Assembly: GCF_003574465.1 (NCBI RefSeq) | Contig: NZ_QOWC01000038.1 | Span: forward strand, 1 to 46,854 | Length of the DNA stretch: 46,854 nucleotides | Reading direction: 5' to 3' | From: Methylobacterium crusticola | GTDB taxonomy: Bacteria > Pseudomonadota > Alphaproteobacteria > Rhizobiales > Beijerinckiaceae | Shown here: positions 14,579-23,401 of the stretch, piece by piece | Layout: each line of letters begins with the position of its first letter | Position numbering within the stretch: the first letter of the stretch is position 1 | Notes under the pieces: model-generated | What the model saw: the letters and a program-made list of their open reading frames with translations, nothing else | What the model was told of the DNA's origin: nothing | Databases searched by the model: none | Position numbers and translations under genes: made by a program

Positions 14579-15793
14579 TTGAGGCGAGCGGGGATGTGGG
14601 CGGCGGCGGCCGCCATGATGCTCGGGGCCGCGGCGGCGCGGGCCGAGGTCTCGGACGGGGTGGTGCGGGTCGGCGTGCTCACCGACATGTCGGGGCCGTT
14701 CCAGGACACGAACGGCATGGGCTCGGTCGAGGCCGCCCGCCTCGCCGCCGAGGACTTCGCCGGCGGCGGCCGGAACATCCGCGTCGAGATCGTCTTCGCG
14801 GACCACCAGAACAAGGCCGACGTCGGGTCGGCCATCGCCCGCAAGTGGCTCGACGTCGACAAGGTCGACGCGGTGGTGGACGTGCCGAACTCCTCCGTCG
14901 GCCTCGCCGTCAACGCGCTGCTGCGCGACACCCGGATGGCGCTGCTCGCCTCGGCCACCGCCACCTCGGACCTGACCGGCAAGGCCTGCTCGCCCAACAC
15001 CGTGCAGTGGGTCAACGACGCCTGGGCCACCGGCAACACCACGGCGGCCGCCATGATGAAGCGCGGCGGCCAGTCCTGGTACTTCCTGACCGTGAACTAC
15101 GCCCTCGGCCAGGGCATCGAGGCGGAGGCGAGCCGGTACGTCGAGAGCCACGGCGGCGTGGTCAAGGGCGCGAGCCGCCACCCCCTCGGCACCGCCGACT
15201 TCTCCTCCCTGCTGCTCCAGGCGCAGGGCTCGGGCGCCAAGGTGGTCGGCCTCGCCAACGCGGGCCAGGACGCCATCAACATCGTCAAGCAGGCCGCCGA
15301 GTTCGGGCTGAAGGACGGCGGCCAGGCGCTGGTGGCGTTCCTGGTCTTCATCAACGACGTCCACGCGATGGGGCTGAAGGACGCCCAGGGGCTGCTCCTC
15401 ACCGAGTCGTTCTACTGGAACATGGACGACGCCACCCGGGACTTCGCCCGGCGCTTCGCGGCGCGCCCGGGCCAGGCCGGCAAGGTGCCGAGCGGCAACC
15501 AGGCCGGCGTCTACTCGGCGACCCTGGCCTACCTCGACGCCGTGGCCCGCGCCGGCAGCGACGACGGCCGCACGGCGGTCGCCGAGATGAAGCGCCAGCC
15601 CCCGCGCGACGCCCTGTTCGGGAACCTGAGCGTGCGCCCGGACGGGCGGGCGATCCACCCGATCTACCTGTTCGAGGTGAAGAAGCCGGGCGAGTCGAGG
15701 GCGCCCTACGACTACTACACCCTCGTCGCCACGGTGCCGGCCGACCAGGCCTTCCGCCCCCTGGCGGAGGGGGGCTGCCCGCTGGTGCGCTGA
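14579..15793 (+). CDS. Type I ABC transporter substrate-binding protein (Leu/Ile/Val or aromatic-acid type)
   Basis: Exported binding protein (404 aa). I choose the TTG at 14579: it is preceded by AGGGGAGGGGA and gives a proper signal peptide (Arg-Arg, then an Ala/Met-rich helix ending in AAARA). The mature fold shows VVRVGVLTDMSGPFQDTNG at the first strand, VDVPNSSVGLAVN and the hinge-region YFLTVNYALGQGIEAEA, typical of LivJ-like type I proteins. A seven-codon ORF (ATG at 14559) ends in a TGA overlapping the TTG and may couple translation. No LivH/M/G/F genes are nearby. Placement after the CYP199A-like gene suggests an aromatic acid ligand, an inference. Confidence 0.85.
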   Translation: MRRAGMWAAAAAMMLGAAAARAEVSDGVVRVGVLTDMSGPFQDTNGMGSVEAARLAAEDFAGGGRNIRVEIVFADHQNKADVGSAIARKWLDVDKVDAVVDVPNSSVGLAVNALLRDTRMALLASATATSDLTGKACSPNTVQWVNDAWATGNTTAAAMMKRGGQSWYFLTVNYALGQGIEAEASRYVESHGGVVKGASRHPLGTADFSSLLLQAQGSGAKVVGLANAGQDAINIVKQAAEFGLKDGGQALVAFLVFINDVHAMGLKDAQGLLLTESFYWNMDDATRDFARRFAARPGQAGKVPSGNQAGVYSATLAYLDAVARAGSDDGRTAVAEMKRQPPRDALFGNLSVRPDGRAIHPIYLFEVKKPGESRAPYDYYTLVATVPADQAFRPLAEGGCPLVR

Positions 15794-15971
15794 CCGCGCC
15801 CGGCATGGCCGGAAACGCGGCATCGTTGGCCGGATCCCGTGGAACCGGCCCGTTGCCGCCGCCGGGCGACGGGGCGCACGATCATCCATCGACATCGCCC
15901 GCGCCGCCGCTCGACCTCGGGAGCATCCCGAGGCCTTGCGCGGCGGGCGGCCACGAGATGGAGTGTTCGAC

Positions 15972-16613
15972 ATGACCGACATCGTCGCCGGTGTGGCGGT
16001 TCCCGACAGCGCCATGGCGCGGGCGGCGACCGAGCTCGTCCGCGAGACCGAGGATGATCTTCTCTACCACCACAGCCGCCGCGTCTTCTTCTGGGGAGCG
16101 CTGACGGGCGAGCGGCGCGGACTGCGCTTCGACCCGGAGCTCCTCTACGTCGGCGCCATGTTCCACGACATGGGCCTGACCGGCGCCTACGCCAGCCCGG
16201 ACCTGCGCTTCGAGGTCGACGGCGCCAACGCGGCGCGGGACTTCCTGGCGAGCTACGGCGTCGGCGAGCGCGAGGTCGAGGACGTCTGGACGGCGATCGC
16301 GCTGCACACCACGCCCGGCGTGCCCGAGCACATGCGCCCGACGATCGCCCTCGTGACGGCCGGCGTCGAGATGGACGTGCTCGGCCTCGCCTACCACGAT
16401 TTCAGCCACGCGCAGCGCGACCACGTCTGCGCCTGCCACCCCCGGGGCGACCACTTCAAGGAGGGCATCATCGACGCCTTCGCGCGCGGCACGATCGGCA
16501 AGCCCGCAACGACCTTCGGCAACGTGAAGGCCGACGTGCTCGCCCTCAAGGACCCGACCTACCGGCGGGTGAACTTCTGCAGCCTCATCCTGGCCTCGGA
16601 CTGGCGGAGCTGA
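15972..16613 (+). CDS. HD-domain metal-dependent hydrolase
   Basis: Cytoplasmic HD-superfamily protein (213 aa). Metal-binding residues are seen in YHHSRRVFFWG (first His), the HD pair in GAMFHDMGLTG, and later His residues in IALHTTPG and HACHPR-like CACHPRGDHF. The arrangement resembles HD proteins annotated as phosphohydrolases or cyanamide-hydratase-like enzymes; the substrate is unknown. I use the ATG at 15972 behind TGGAG rather than an upstream start at 15936. The last 29 bases overlap the 3' end of the convergent GlxA-type regulator, which is a plausible controller. The 178-bp region before it holds no recognisable gene. Confidence 0.82.
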   Translation: MTDIVAGVAVPDSAMARAATELVRETEDDLLYHHSRRVFFWGALTGERRGLRFDPELLYVGAMFHDMGLTGAYASPDLRFEVDGANAARDFLASYGVGEREVEDVWTAIALHTTPGVPEHMRPTIALVTAGVEMDVLGLAYHDFSHAQRDHVCACHPRGDHFKEGIIDAFARGTIGKPATTFGNVKADVLALKDPTYRRVNFCSLILASDWRS

Positions 16614-17595
16614 CCGGCCGTCGCGGGCGGGCTTCCGGGCCCCGGAAGCCCGCCCGGTACTGCGCCGGCGAGACGCCGAGGCGCCTGACGAAGACGAGCC
16701 GCATGCGCTCGGCCGTGCCGAACCCGCAATCGTAGGCCACCGCCTTGAAGGGGAGCGCGCTGCCCTCGAGGAGGTTGCGGGCGACGTCGACCCGCGCGCC
16801 CTCCACGAAGGCGTGCGGGGTCATGCCGGCCTCCCGGATGAACAGGCGGGCGAGGTGGCGGGGGCTCGTGCCCGCGATGGCGGCGAGCCGCGCGAGGGTG
16901 AAGCGCTCGCCGATGTGGTGGAGGACGTGGGCCTGGACCCGCGCGAGGGGCGAGGCCTCGTCGGCGGGCGCGGCCAGGAAGGGGCTGAACTGCGACTGCC
17001 CGCCCTGGCGCTGCGCCACCACGACGAGGCGCTTGGCCACCGCCCGGGCGGCGGCCTCGCCGTGGTCCTGGCGCACGAGCGCGAGGGCGAGGTCGATGCC
17101 GGCGGTGACGCCCGCCGAGGTGATCAGGCGGCGGTCGCGCAGGAAGATGCGGTCGGGGTCGACCCGCGCGCGGGGGAACAGCGCCGCCAGGCGGGCGGCG
17201 TTCTGCCAGTGCGTGGTGGCGGCGTGGTCGTCGAGAAGCCCGGCGTGGCCGAGCACGAAGGCGCCCGTGCAGACGGAGCCGTAGAGGCCCGACCGGGCCG
17301 CCGCGCCGGCCAGCCAGGCGCCGAGCCCGGGATCGGGCGGGCTCTCCGGCAGGGACGGGCCGCCCGCGGCGAGGAGCACCGAGAAGCCGTCCCGGGCCTC
17401 CGCGAGGGTGCGGTCCGCCACGAGGCGCATGCCGTTCGAGGCGCGCAGCGCCCGGGTCGCGGCGACCAGCACGGTCTCGTAGCGCTCCCCCGCGGGCACG
17501 AACGCGTTCGCCTCGCAGAACACGTCGGCCGGCCCGGCGACGTCGAGCGCCTGCACGCCGTCGGGCACCAGGATCCCGATCGTCCGTGCGGCCAT
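16585..17595 (-). CDS. GlxA-family transcriptional regulator (DJ-1/PfpI plus AraC HTH)
   Basis: Regulator of 336 aa with an N-terminal DJ-1/PfpI-like domain (residues about 5-190) and a C-terminal AraC double helix-turn-helix (about 220-320). The DJ-1 core contains the nucleophile-elbow cysteine in GSVCTGAFVLG followed by ATTHW, as in amidotransferase-like regulators. The AraC part shows RFTLARLAAIAGTSPRHLAR and VAYDCGFGTAERMRLVFVRR. These proteins act as ligand-responsive activators, often of amine or amide catabolism. The gene converges on and overlaps the HD-domain gene; 31 bp separate its start from the end of the GntR gene. Confidence 0.9.
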   Translation of the reverse strand: MAARTIGILVPDGVQALDVAGPADVFCEANAFVPAGERYETVLVAATRALRASNGMRLVADRTLAEARDGFSVLLAAGGPSLPESPPDPGLGAWLAGAAARSGLYGSVCTGAFVLGHAGLLDDHAATTHWQNAARLAALFPRARVDPDRIFLRDRRLITSAGVTAGIDLALALVRQDHGEAAARAVAKRLVVVAQRQGGQSQFSPFLAAPADEASPLARVQAHVLHHIGERFTLARLAAIAGTSPRHLARLFIREAGMTPHAFVEGARVDVARNLLEGSALPFKAVAYDCGFGTAERMRLVFVRRLGVSPAQYRAGFRGPEARPRRPVSSASPRPG

Positions 17596-17626
17596 CCCCG
17601 CCTCCCGGGCGCCCGGCGCCGCGGCC

Positions 17627-18349
17627 TCAGCGGCGGACCCGCCGGCGCCGGACCTCCTCGGCGCAGGCGTCCTCCTGGGCCCGGAGCCGGGCCACGAACA
17701 CCGTCGCGGCCCGGGCGATGTGCTGCTGGGAGAGCGCGTCCGCCCGCGCGCCGTCCCCCGCCATGACGGCGTCCAGGATGGCGGCGTGCTCCTCCCAGAT
17801 CCGGCTCGGCATCGTCTCGTCCTCGCGCAGCACCTCGCCCATGACGCGCTGCAGGTGGTTGAGGTGGGGGGCGACCGTCTCGACGATGATCGGGTTGCCG
17901 GAGATCTCGCTCAGGAAGCGGTGGAAGCCGATATCGGCCGCGATGAGCCGGGCCACCGAGCCGCTCGCCACCGCGGCCCGGCCCGCCTCCACGAGGGGAG
18001 GGCCCTCCCGCCGCGCCCGGGCGGCGCCGCGCTCGGCCGCGAGCCGGCTCGTGAGCCCCTCCAGCACGCCCCGGACCTCGTACAGGTTGCGGACGAACGA
18101 GGCCTCGAGGGGCGCCACCACCAGCCCGCGCCGGGGCGCGTCCCGGACGATGCCGTGGTTGCGCAGGAGGAGCAGCGCCTGCTGCACGGGCTGGCGCGAC
18201 ACGCCGTAGGCCTCCGCCAGCTCGTCCTGGATCAGCCGCGTGTTCGGCGCGAGCCGCCCCTCGGTGACCTCGTTGAAGATGGCCGCGTAGACCTGCTCGA
18301 CGAGCCGGTGGCGCGTGAGGCTCGTGCGCGTGTCCGCTTCACCGGCCAT
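17627..18349 (-). CDS. GntR-family regulator, FCD type
   Basis: Transcription factor of about 240 aa. The N-terminal winged helix (about 15-75) shows RLVEQVYAAIFNEVTEGRL, the recognition helix YGVSRQPVQQALLLLRNHG and a wing RGLVVAP. The C-terminal all-helical FCD effector domain (about 85-225) carries the expected metal/carboxylate-binding features (YEVRGVLEG, DIGFHRFLSEISGN, HAAILDAVMAGD). I place the start at the ATG at 18349, preceded by GAGGAGG; an upstream ATG at 18400 lacks this. It is divergent from the first TRAP gene across an unusual pair of inverted repeats, and organic or sugar acids are typical effectors. Confidence 0.9.
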   Translation of the reverse strand: MAGEADTRTSLTRHRLVEQVYAAIFNEVTEGRLAPNTRLIQDELAEAYGVSRQPVQQALLLLRNHGIVRDAPRRGLVVAPLEASFVRNLYEVRGVLEGLTSRLAAERGAARARREGPPLVEAGRAAVASGSVARLIAADIGFHRFLSEISGNPIIVETVAPHLNHLQRVMGEVLREDETMPSRIWEEHAAILDAVMAGDGARADALSQQHIARAATVFVARLRAQEDACAEEVRRRRVRR

Positions 18350-18420
18350 GGCCGGACCGCCTCCTCGGGGAAAAAATCCGCTGCCAGCCGTGTTGCGCAA
18401 ACCGGCCGGTCATGCAATAG

Positions 18421-18448
18421 CGAATTCTAAATTCGAATTCCGAATTCG
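18421..18448. promoter_or_regulatory. Two overlapping operators CGAATT-N3-AATTCG
   Basis: Two perfect 15-bp inverted repeats, CGAATTCTAAATTCG (18421-18435) and CGAATTCCGAATTCG (18434-18448), overlap by two bases. They form a conspicuous AT-rich block in the spacer between the GntR gene and dctP. They are the probable binding sites of that GntR protein and would cover both promoters. Confidence 0.75.
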
Positions 18449-18498
18449 AAGCGCCACGGCGGGCTCAACCGCACCGTGTTCATCCAGGGAGAGAAGCG

Positions 18499-19518
18499 AT
18501 GGTTGGCCTCGATCGGCGGCGCGTGCTCACGGCCGGCCTTGGTGCGGCGTTCGCCGCCGGGGCCTTCCCGCGCCCGAGCCTCGCCCAGGGCGCCCGGATG
18601 AGCTTCAAGCTCGGCACCGACCTGCCGGCGCCCCACCCGGTGAACGTCCGCCTCAAGGAGGCGATCGCGGCGATCGCCCAGGAGACGAACGGCGCGGTCG
18701 AGATCAACCTGTTCCCCTCCAACCAGCTCGGCAGCGATTCGGACATGCTGTCCCAGATCCGCTCCGGCGCCCTCGAGCTCGCGACCTTCCCGGGCACCGT
18801 CGTGTCGACGCTCGTGCCGGCGACCTCGCTGACCGGGCTCGGCTTCGCCTTCACGAGCTACGACAAGGTCTGGGCCGCCATGGACGGCGACGTCGGCGGC
18901 TATATCCGGCGGGCGATCGAGAAGGCGAACCTCGTGCCCTTCGAGGCGACCTGGGACAACGGCTTCCGGCAGATCACCACCAGCACGCGGCCGATCCAGT
19001 CGCCGGCCGACCTCAAGGGCTTCAAGATCCGCGTGCCCGTCGTGCCGCTCTGGGTCTCGATGTTCTCGGCCCTCGGCGCCGCGCCGGTGAGCATCCCGCT
19101 GAGCGAGGCCTACGCGTCGCTGCAGACGCGGATCGCCGACGGCCAGGAGAATCCGCTGGCGCTCATCAACTTCGCCAAGTTCTACGAGGTGCAGAAGTAC
19201 TGCTCCCTCACCAACCACGCCTGGGACGGCTTCTGGATGATGGCGAGCGGCCGCGTCTGGCGCGGCATCCCGGCCGACGTGCAGCAGATCATGGCCCGGC
19301 ACCTCAACGCGGCCGCGCTCCGGGAGCGCGACGACATCGCGCGGGCGAACGTCGACCTCCAGAAGGAGCTGGAGGGCAAGGGACTGGTCTTCAACGGCGT
19401 CGATCCCAACGCCTTTCAGGCGGCCCTGCGCAGCACGAAGTTCTACGGCCAGTGGCGCGAGAAGTTCGGTGCCGAGGCCTGGGGCCTGGTGCAGAAATAC
19501 GCCGGCGACATCGGCTGA
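18499..19518 (+). CDS. dctP: TRAP transporter substrate-binding protein DctP (copy 1)
   Basis: Periplasmic DctP-type solute receptor (339 aa). The signal peptide starts DRRRVLTAGLGAAFAAG, Tat-like, ending at SLAQG. The mature protein has FKLGTDLPAPHPVNVRLKEA, the NQLGSDSDMLSQIRSGALEL segment and the conserved carboxylate-clamping arginine in LKGFKIRVP (near residue 175), followed by SEAYASLQTRIADGQENP. It aligns without gaps to the second DctP at 27831-28850 and has the same length. DctQ and DctM membrane subunits, needed for transport, are not in the window. It heads a run with an acyl-CoA synthetase and a ThDP enzyme, so the ligand is probably a carboxylic acid they degrade. GntR control is likely. 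Confidence 0.92.
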   Translation: MVGLDRRRVLTAGLGAAFAAGAFPRPSLAQGARMSFKLGTDLPAPHPVNVRLKEAIAAIAQETNGAVEINLFPSNQLGSDSDMLSQIRSGALELATFPGTVVSTLVPATSLTGLGFAFTSYDKVWAAMDGDVGGYIRRAIEKANLVPFEATWDNGFRQITTSTRPIQSPADLKGFKIRVPVVPLWVSMFSALGAAPVSIPLSEAYASLQTRIADGQENPLALINFAKFYEVQKYCSLTNHAWDGFWMMASGRVWRGIPADVQQIMARHLNAAALRERDDIARANVDLQKELEGKGLVFNGVDPNAFQAALRSTKFYGQWREKFGAEAWGLVQKYAGDIG

Positions 19519-19563
19519 GCGGGCGGGCCGCGCCGCGGCCCCGGCGAGCGGGAGGAGGGAGCG

Positions 19564-21132
19564 ATGGGGGAAGTGCTGACGCACGGGCAGATGCTCGCCG
19601 TCCAGGCGCGCTTGCAGCCCGACCGGATCGGGGCCCGCGACCTCGAGCGGGCGATGACCTTCCGGCAGTGGAACGACCGCGCCCGCCGGCTCGCCCACGC
19701 GCTCCTCGGCCTCGGACTGTCGAAGGGCGACCGCGTGGCGGTCCTCGCCTACAATTGCGTCGAGTGGGTCGAGATCTACGCCGCCGCCGCCAAGGCGGGC
19801 CTCGTCGTGGTGCCGGTCAACTTCCGGCTGGTGGGCCCCGAGGTGCGCTTCATCCTCGAGGACGCCGAGGTCGCGGCCCTGATCGTGCAGGACGCGCTCG
19901 GCGGCGTCGTCGAGGAGATCGGCGCCGACCTGCCGGTCCCGCCCGGGCGCGTGGTCTGGTTCGGGGCCGCCCCGTGCCCGGCCGGCCGCCGCGCCTACGA
20001 GGACCTGATCGGGCGCGCGCGCGATTCCGAGCCCGACGCCGCCGTGGCGCCGGCCGATCCCTGGATGCTGATGTACACCTCGGGCACGACCGGCCGCCCC
20101 AAGGGCGTCATCCGCAGCCACCGCGGCGCCGCCATGCTGTCGCTCGTGACCGAGATCGAGCTCGGCATCCACCGTGAGGACGCGGCGCTCCTCGTCATGC
20201 CGATGTGCCACGCCAACTCGCTCTACTTCTTCGGCGCGTTCAGCTATTGCGGCGGCTCGACCACGATCTACTCGCGCAGGAGCTTCGATCCGGAGCATTG
20301 CGTGCGGGTGCTGGCGGAGGGCGGCACGACCTTCACGTCGCTGGTGCCGACCCACTACGCCATGATGCTCGGCCTGCCCGCCGCGGCGCGCGCGCAGGAC
20401 CTCGGCCGCGTCACCCGGCTGATGATCTCCTCGGCCCCCGCGCGCCCGGACACGAAGCGGGCCGTCATGGAGATGTTCCCGAATTCCGGGCTGTTCGAGC
20501 TCTACGGCTCGACCGAGACCGGCTGGGTGACGATGCTCCACCCCGAGGAGCAGTTCACGAAGCTCGGCTCGGTCGGGCGCGAATGCGTCGGGTCGGCGCC
20601 GATCCGGCTCCTCGACGAGGAGGGCCGCGAGGTTCCGGACGGCGAGGCGGGCGAGCTCTACTCGAGCAACCCCTACACGTTCGACGGCTACTGGAAGCTG
20701 CCCGAGAAGACCCGCGAGGCCTTCCGGGACGCGTACTGCACGGTCGGCGACATGGCGCGCCGGGACGCGGACGGCTTCATCCACCTCGTCGACCGCAAGA
20801 GCAACATGATCATCTCGGGCGGCGAGAACGTGTACCCGTCCGAGGTCGAGGCCCTGCTCGGCGCCCACCCGGCGGTGCGCGACGTCGCGGTCGTCGGGCT
20901 GCCCGACGCGACCTGGGGCGAGCGCGTCCACGCGGCCATCGTCCTGCGCGAGGGCGCGGCCCTGGACGAGGCGGGCCTCCTCGCGTGGTGCCGGGACCGG
21001 ATCGCCGGCTACAAGCGCCCGCGCTCCGTCTCGTTCCTCGCCGACGACGAGATGCCCCGCACCGCAACCGGCAAGAATCTGCACCGCACGCTCAAGCAGC
21101 GCCTTCTCGGCCCGCCGCGCGAGCGTTGCTGA
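19564..21132 (+). CDS. Acyl-CoA synthetase (AMP-forming)
   Basis: Adenylate-forming CoA ligase (522 aa) activating a carboxylic acid with ATP and CoA. Motifs are the P-loop-like YTSGTTGRPKGV (near residue 175), ELYGSTETG, the hinge-region VDRKSNMIISGGENVYPSEVE and the catalytic lysine near the end in PRTATGKNLHR. The ATG follows a strong GGGAGGAGGGAG site, 45 bp after dctP, so it is in the same operon. Its partner downstream is a ThDP-dependent enzyme: the pair could act as 2-hydroxyacyl-CoA ligase plus 2-hydroxyacyl-CoA lyase, or as an oxalate-type activation/decarboxylation pair. The natural substrate cannot be read from sequence. Confidence 0.9.
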   Translation: MGEVLTHGQMLAVQARLQPDRIGARDLERAMTFRQWNDRARRLAHALLGLGLSKGDRVAVLAYNCVEWVEIYAAAAKAGLVVVPVNFRLVGPEVRFILEDAEVAALIVQDALGGVVEEIGADLPVPPGRVVWFGAAPCPAGRRAYEDLIGRARDSEPDAAVAPADPWMLMYTSGTTGRPKGVIRSHRGAAMLSLVTEIELGIHREDAALLVMPMCHANSLYFFGAFSYCGGSTTIYSRRSFDPEHCVRVLAEGGTTFTSLVPTHYAMMLGLPAAARAQDLGRVTRLMISSAPARPDTKRAVMEMFPNSGLFELYGSTETGWVTMLHPEEQFTKLGSVGRECVGSAPIRLLDEEGREVPDGEAGELYSSNPYTFDGYWKLPEKTREAFRDAYCTVGDMARRDADGFIHLVDRKSNMIISGGENVYPSEVEALLGAHPAVRDVAVVGLPDATWGERVHAAIVLREGAALDEAGLLAWCRDRIAGYKRPRSVSFLADDEMPRTATGKNLHRTLKQRLLGPPRERC

Positions 21133-21192
21133 CGGACAGGCGCGCGGACACAGGCGCGCGGACGACGCGGCGCGCACGAGAGGGAGGACACC

Positions 21193-22932
21193 ATGAGCCA
21201 GACCGCCAACCCCGTCATGGACCTGAACGCGGACGAGCATTCCTGCGCGGCCTGGATCGCGCGCTTCCTCAAGGCGCGGGGCATCGACCGGATCTTCGGC
21301 CTCCAGGGCGGCCACATCCAGCCGATCTGGGACCACGCCGCCCGGCTCGGCATCCGCATCGTCGACGTGCGCGACGAGGGCGCGGCCGTCCACATGGCCC
21401 ACGCCCACGCCGAGCTGACCGGCACCCTCGGCGTCGCCATGGCGACCGCCGGCCCCGGCGTGACCAACTGCGTCACCGGCATCGCCAACGCGTCGCTGGC
21501 GCGGGTGCCGGTCCTGCTGATCGGGGGCTGCACCTCGCGGCCGCAGGCGAATCTCGGCCCGCTGCAGGACATCCCCCACGTCGAGATCCTGCGGCCGGTG
21601 ACGCGCCAGTCGCGCACGGCCCGGGTCGCCGAGCAGGTCATCCGCGAGCTCGACGAGGCCGTCAGCCGCGCCATGGGCGACCTCGGCGAGCCCGGGCCCG
21701 TCTACGTCGAGATCCCGACGGACGTCCTGCGGGCCCACGTGCCGCCGGGGCTCGTGCTCGCCGACTGGATGCGCCCGAAGGCGCCCCGCCTCCTGCCGCC
21801 CGACCCGGACGCCGTCGCGGCGGCCGTCGACGCGCTCTGGTCGGCGCGGCGCCCCCTCGTGGTCACGGGCCGGGGCGCGCGGCTGGCGGGCCCCGAGCTC
21901 GTCCGGCTCCTCGACGCCACGGGGGCGGTCTACCTCGACACGCAGGAGAGCCGGGGCCTCGTCCCGGCCGACCACCCGGCGACCGTCGGGGCCGTGCGGG
22001 CCGCCGCCATGACCGAGGCCGACGTCGTCCTGGTGATCGGGCGCAAGCTCGACTACCAGCTCGGCTACGGCTCGCCGGCGGTGTTCCCCGAGGCGCGCTT
22101 CGTGCGCATCGCCGACACGGCGGGCGAGCTCGTCGACAACCGGCGCGGCGAGCCCGAGCTCCTCGCCACCCCGTCGCTCGCCCTCGCGGCGATCGTCGAG
22201 GCGGCCGCCAACCGCGAGCCCGCCCTCGACCGGGCCTGGGCCGACGGGCTGCGGCGGCGCCACCGCGAGCGGATGGCGGGCGGCGGCCCCCGGACCGAGG
22301 TCGGTCCGGACGGCCGCATCCACCCGAACGCCATCTTCGAGGCCATCCGCCGGACGGCCGCGCCGGACTACATCGCCGTCGCGGACGGCGGCGACCTCCT
22401 GAGCTTCGCCCGGATCGGCCTCGAGGCGCGCACCTACATGGATGCGGGGGCGTTCGGCTGCCTCGGCGTCGGCGTGCCCTTCGCGATCGCGGCCTCCCTC
22501 GCGCATCCCGACCGGCAGGTCATCTGCGTCACCGGGGACGGCGCCTTCGGGATCAACGCCATGGAGATCGACACCGCCGTCCGGCACGGGGCCCGGCCGG
22601 TGATCGTGGTCTCGAACAACGCCGCCTGGAACATCGAGCGCTTCGACCAGGAGACCAATTACGGCGGCCGGGTCGTCGGCACGCTGCTCGCCGATTCGGA
22701 CTACGCCGGCATGGCGCGGGCGCTGGGCGCCCACGGCGAGCGGGTCGAGCGCCCCGAGGACCTGCCGGCCGCGATCGAGCGGGCGCTCGCGAACGCGCCC
22801 GCCCTCGTCGACGTCGTGACCTCGCAGGGGGCGGTCTCCTCCGACGCCCGCAAGGGCCTCGGATTCGTGCCCGACTACCAGCCGCTGACCGCCTGGGACG
22901 ACGCCGAGAGGCGCCGGCGCGGCGAGGGCTGA
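21193..22932 (+). CDS. Thiamine-diphosphate-dependent lyase/decarboxylase
   Basis: ThDP enzyme of the acetolactate synthase/oxalyl-CoA decarboxylase/2-hydroxyacyl-CoA lyase superfamily (579 aa). The N-terminal PYR domain has the catalytic glutamate in [18 protein letters not shown] and the loop [14 protein letters not shown] central nucleotide-binding-like domain (about 195-335) follows. The C-terminal PP domain carries the ThDP/Mg motif [13 protein letters not shown] ending in SNN (near residues 445-475). It sits 60 bp after the CoA ligase behind GAGGGAGGACACC. Context favours cleavage or decarboxylation of an acyl-CoA, for example a 2-hydroxyacyl-CoA to formyl-CoA plus a carbonyl compound, but true acetolactate synthase activity is not excluded. 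Confidence 0.85.
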   Translation: MSQTANPVMDLNADEHSCAAWIARFLKARGIDRIFGLQGGHIQPIWDHAARLGIRIVDVRDEGAAVHMAHAHAELTGTLGVAMATAGPGVTNCVTGIANASLARVPVLLIGGCTSRPQANLGPLQDIPHVEILRPVTRQSRTARVAEQVIRELDEAVSRAMGDLGEPGPVYVEIPTDVLRAHVPPGLVLADWMRPKAPRLLPPDPDAVAAAVDALWSARRPLVVTGRGARLAGPELVRLLDATGAVYLDTQESRGLVPADHPATVGAVRAAAMTEADVVLVIGRKLDYQLGYGSPAVFPEARFVRIADTAGELVDNRRGEPELLATPSLALAAIVEAAANREPALDRAWADGLRRRHRERMAGGGPRTEVGPDGRIHPNAIFEAIRRTAAPDYIAVADGGDLLSFARIGLEARTYMDAGAFGCLGVGVPFAIAASLAHPDRQVICVTGDGAFGINAMEIDTAVRHGARPVIVVSNNAAWNIERFDQETNYGGRVVGTLLADSDYAGMARALGAHGERVERPEDLPAAIERALANAPALVDVVTSQGAVSSDARKGLGFVPDYQPLTAWDDAERRRRGEG

Positions 22933-23010
22933 CACGCCGGGGCCGGCGCGCGGCGCAGGCCGGCCCGGGCCGCCGACGGCCCGGGCCCCCGGGTTGCCGG
23001 TCCGGCGGCG

Positions 23011-23214
23011 TCAGTCCTGCGGCGTGCCGGAAAGCTCGCTGTCCCTCAGCTCAGTCAAGCGGCGGGCCGCGATATCGGCCGCGGAAGTCGAGTGATTGAG
23101 ACGTTTCCATCTCTCGACCATGGTCGACTCGGGGTGTGACTTGCGGCGCTGAAGCCTCATCTTCAGGAGGCGTTCCGCGTCCGCGTCATGGGGCGGATCG
23201 GACTGGTTCGGCAT
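23011..23214 (-). CDS. Small hypothetical protein, 67 aa
   Basis: I do not recognise this protein. The ORF reads MPNQSDPPHDADAERLLKMR and continues as a basic, mostly helical peptide with a Trp-Lys-Arg (MVERWKRLNHSTSAADIAAR) and an acidic end. It is less GC-biased than neighbouring shadow frames and has a balanced amino-acid composition, which is why I retain it. The ribosome binding site is weak. It is divergent from the LysR gene (start 23402) and convergent with the ThDP gene. The remaining spacer (22933-23010 and 23215-23401) shows nothing else. Confidence 0.4.
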   Translation of the reverse strand: MPNQSDPPHDADAERLLKMRLQRRKSHPESTMVERWKRLNHSTSAADIAARRLTELRDSELSGTPQD

Positions 23215-23401
23215 GGCCCGAAGGAACACCCGCGCAGTTAACAGATGGTGTATTTCTGGCCTGCCGGAGCCTGTTCCCGCCCCCGGCGCATCCCCGCCGG
23301 CGGCGCGCGGCGCGGCGCCGGACGGCGGTTGCAAAACCCCGGTCCGGGATCCATCACGCTTGCGCCGGGGTGGGCGACGCAGTGGAGCCGCAGGGTCTCG
23401 C

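Noticed and set aside
18427..22935. 1502-codon minus-strand open frame
   Set aside because: It runs antisense to dctP, the CoA ligase and the ThDP gene, all with clear motifs; its composition (His/Arg/Asp/Gly/Val-rich, no domains) is typical of shadow frames in very GC-rich DNA.
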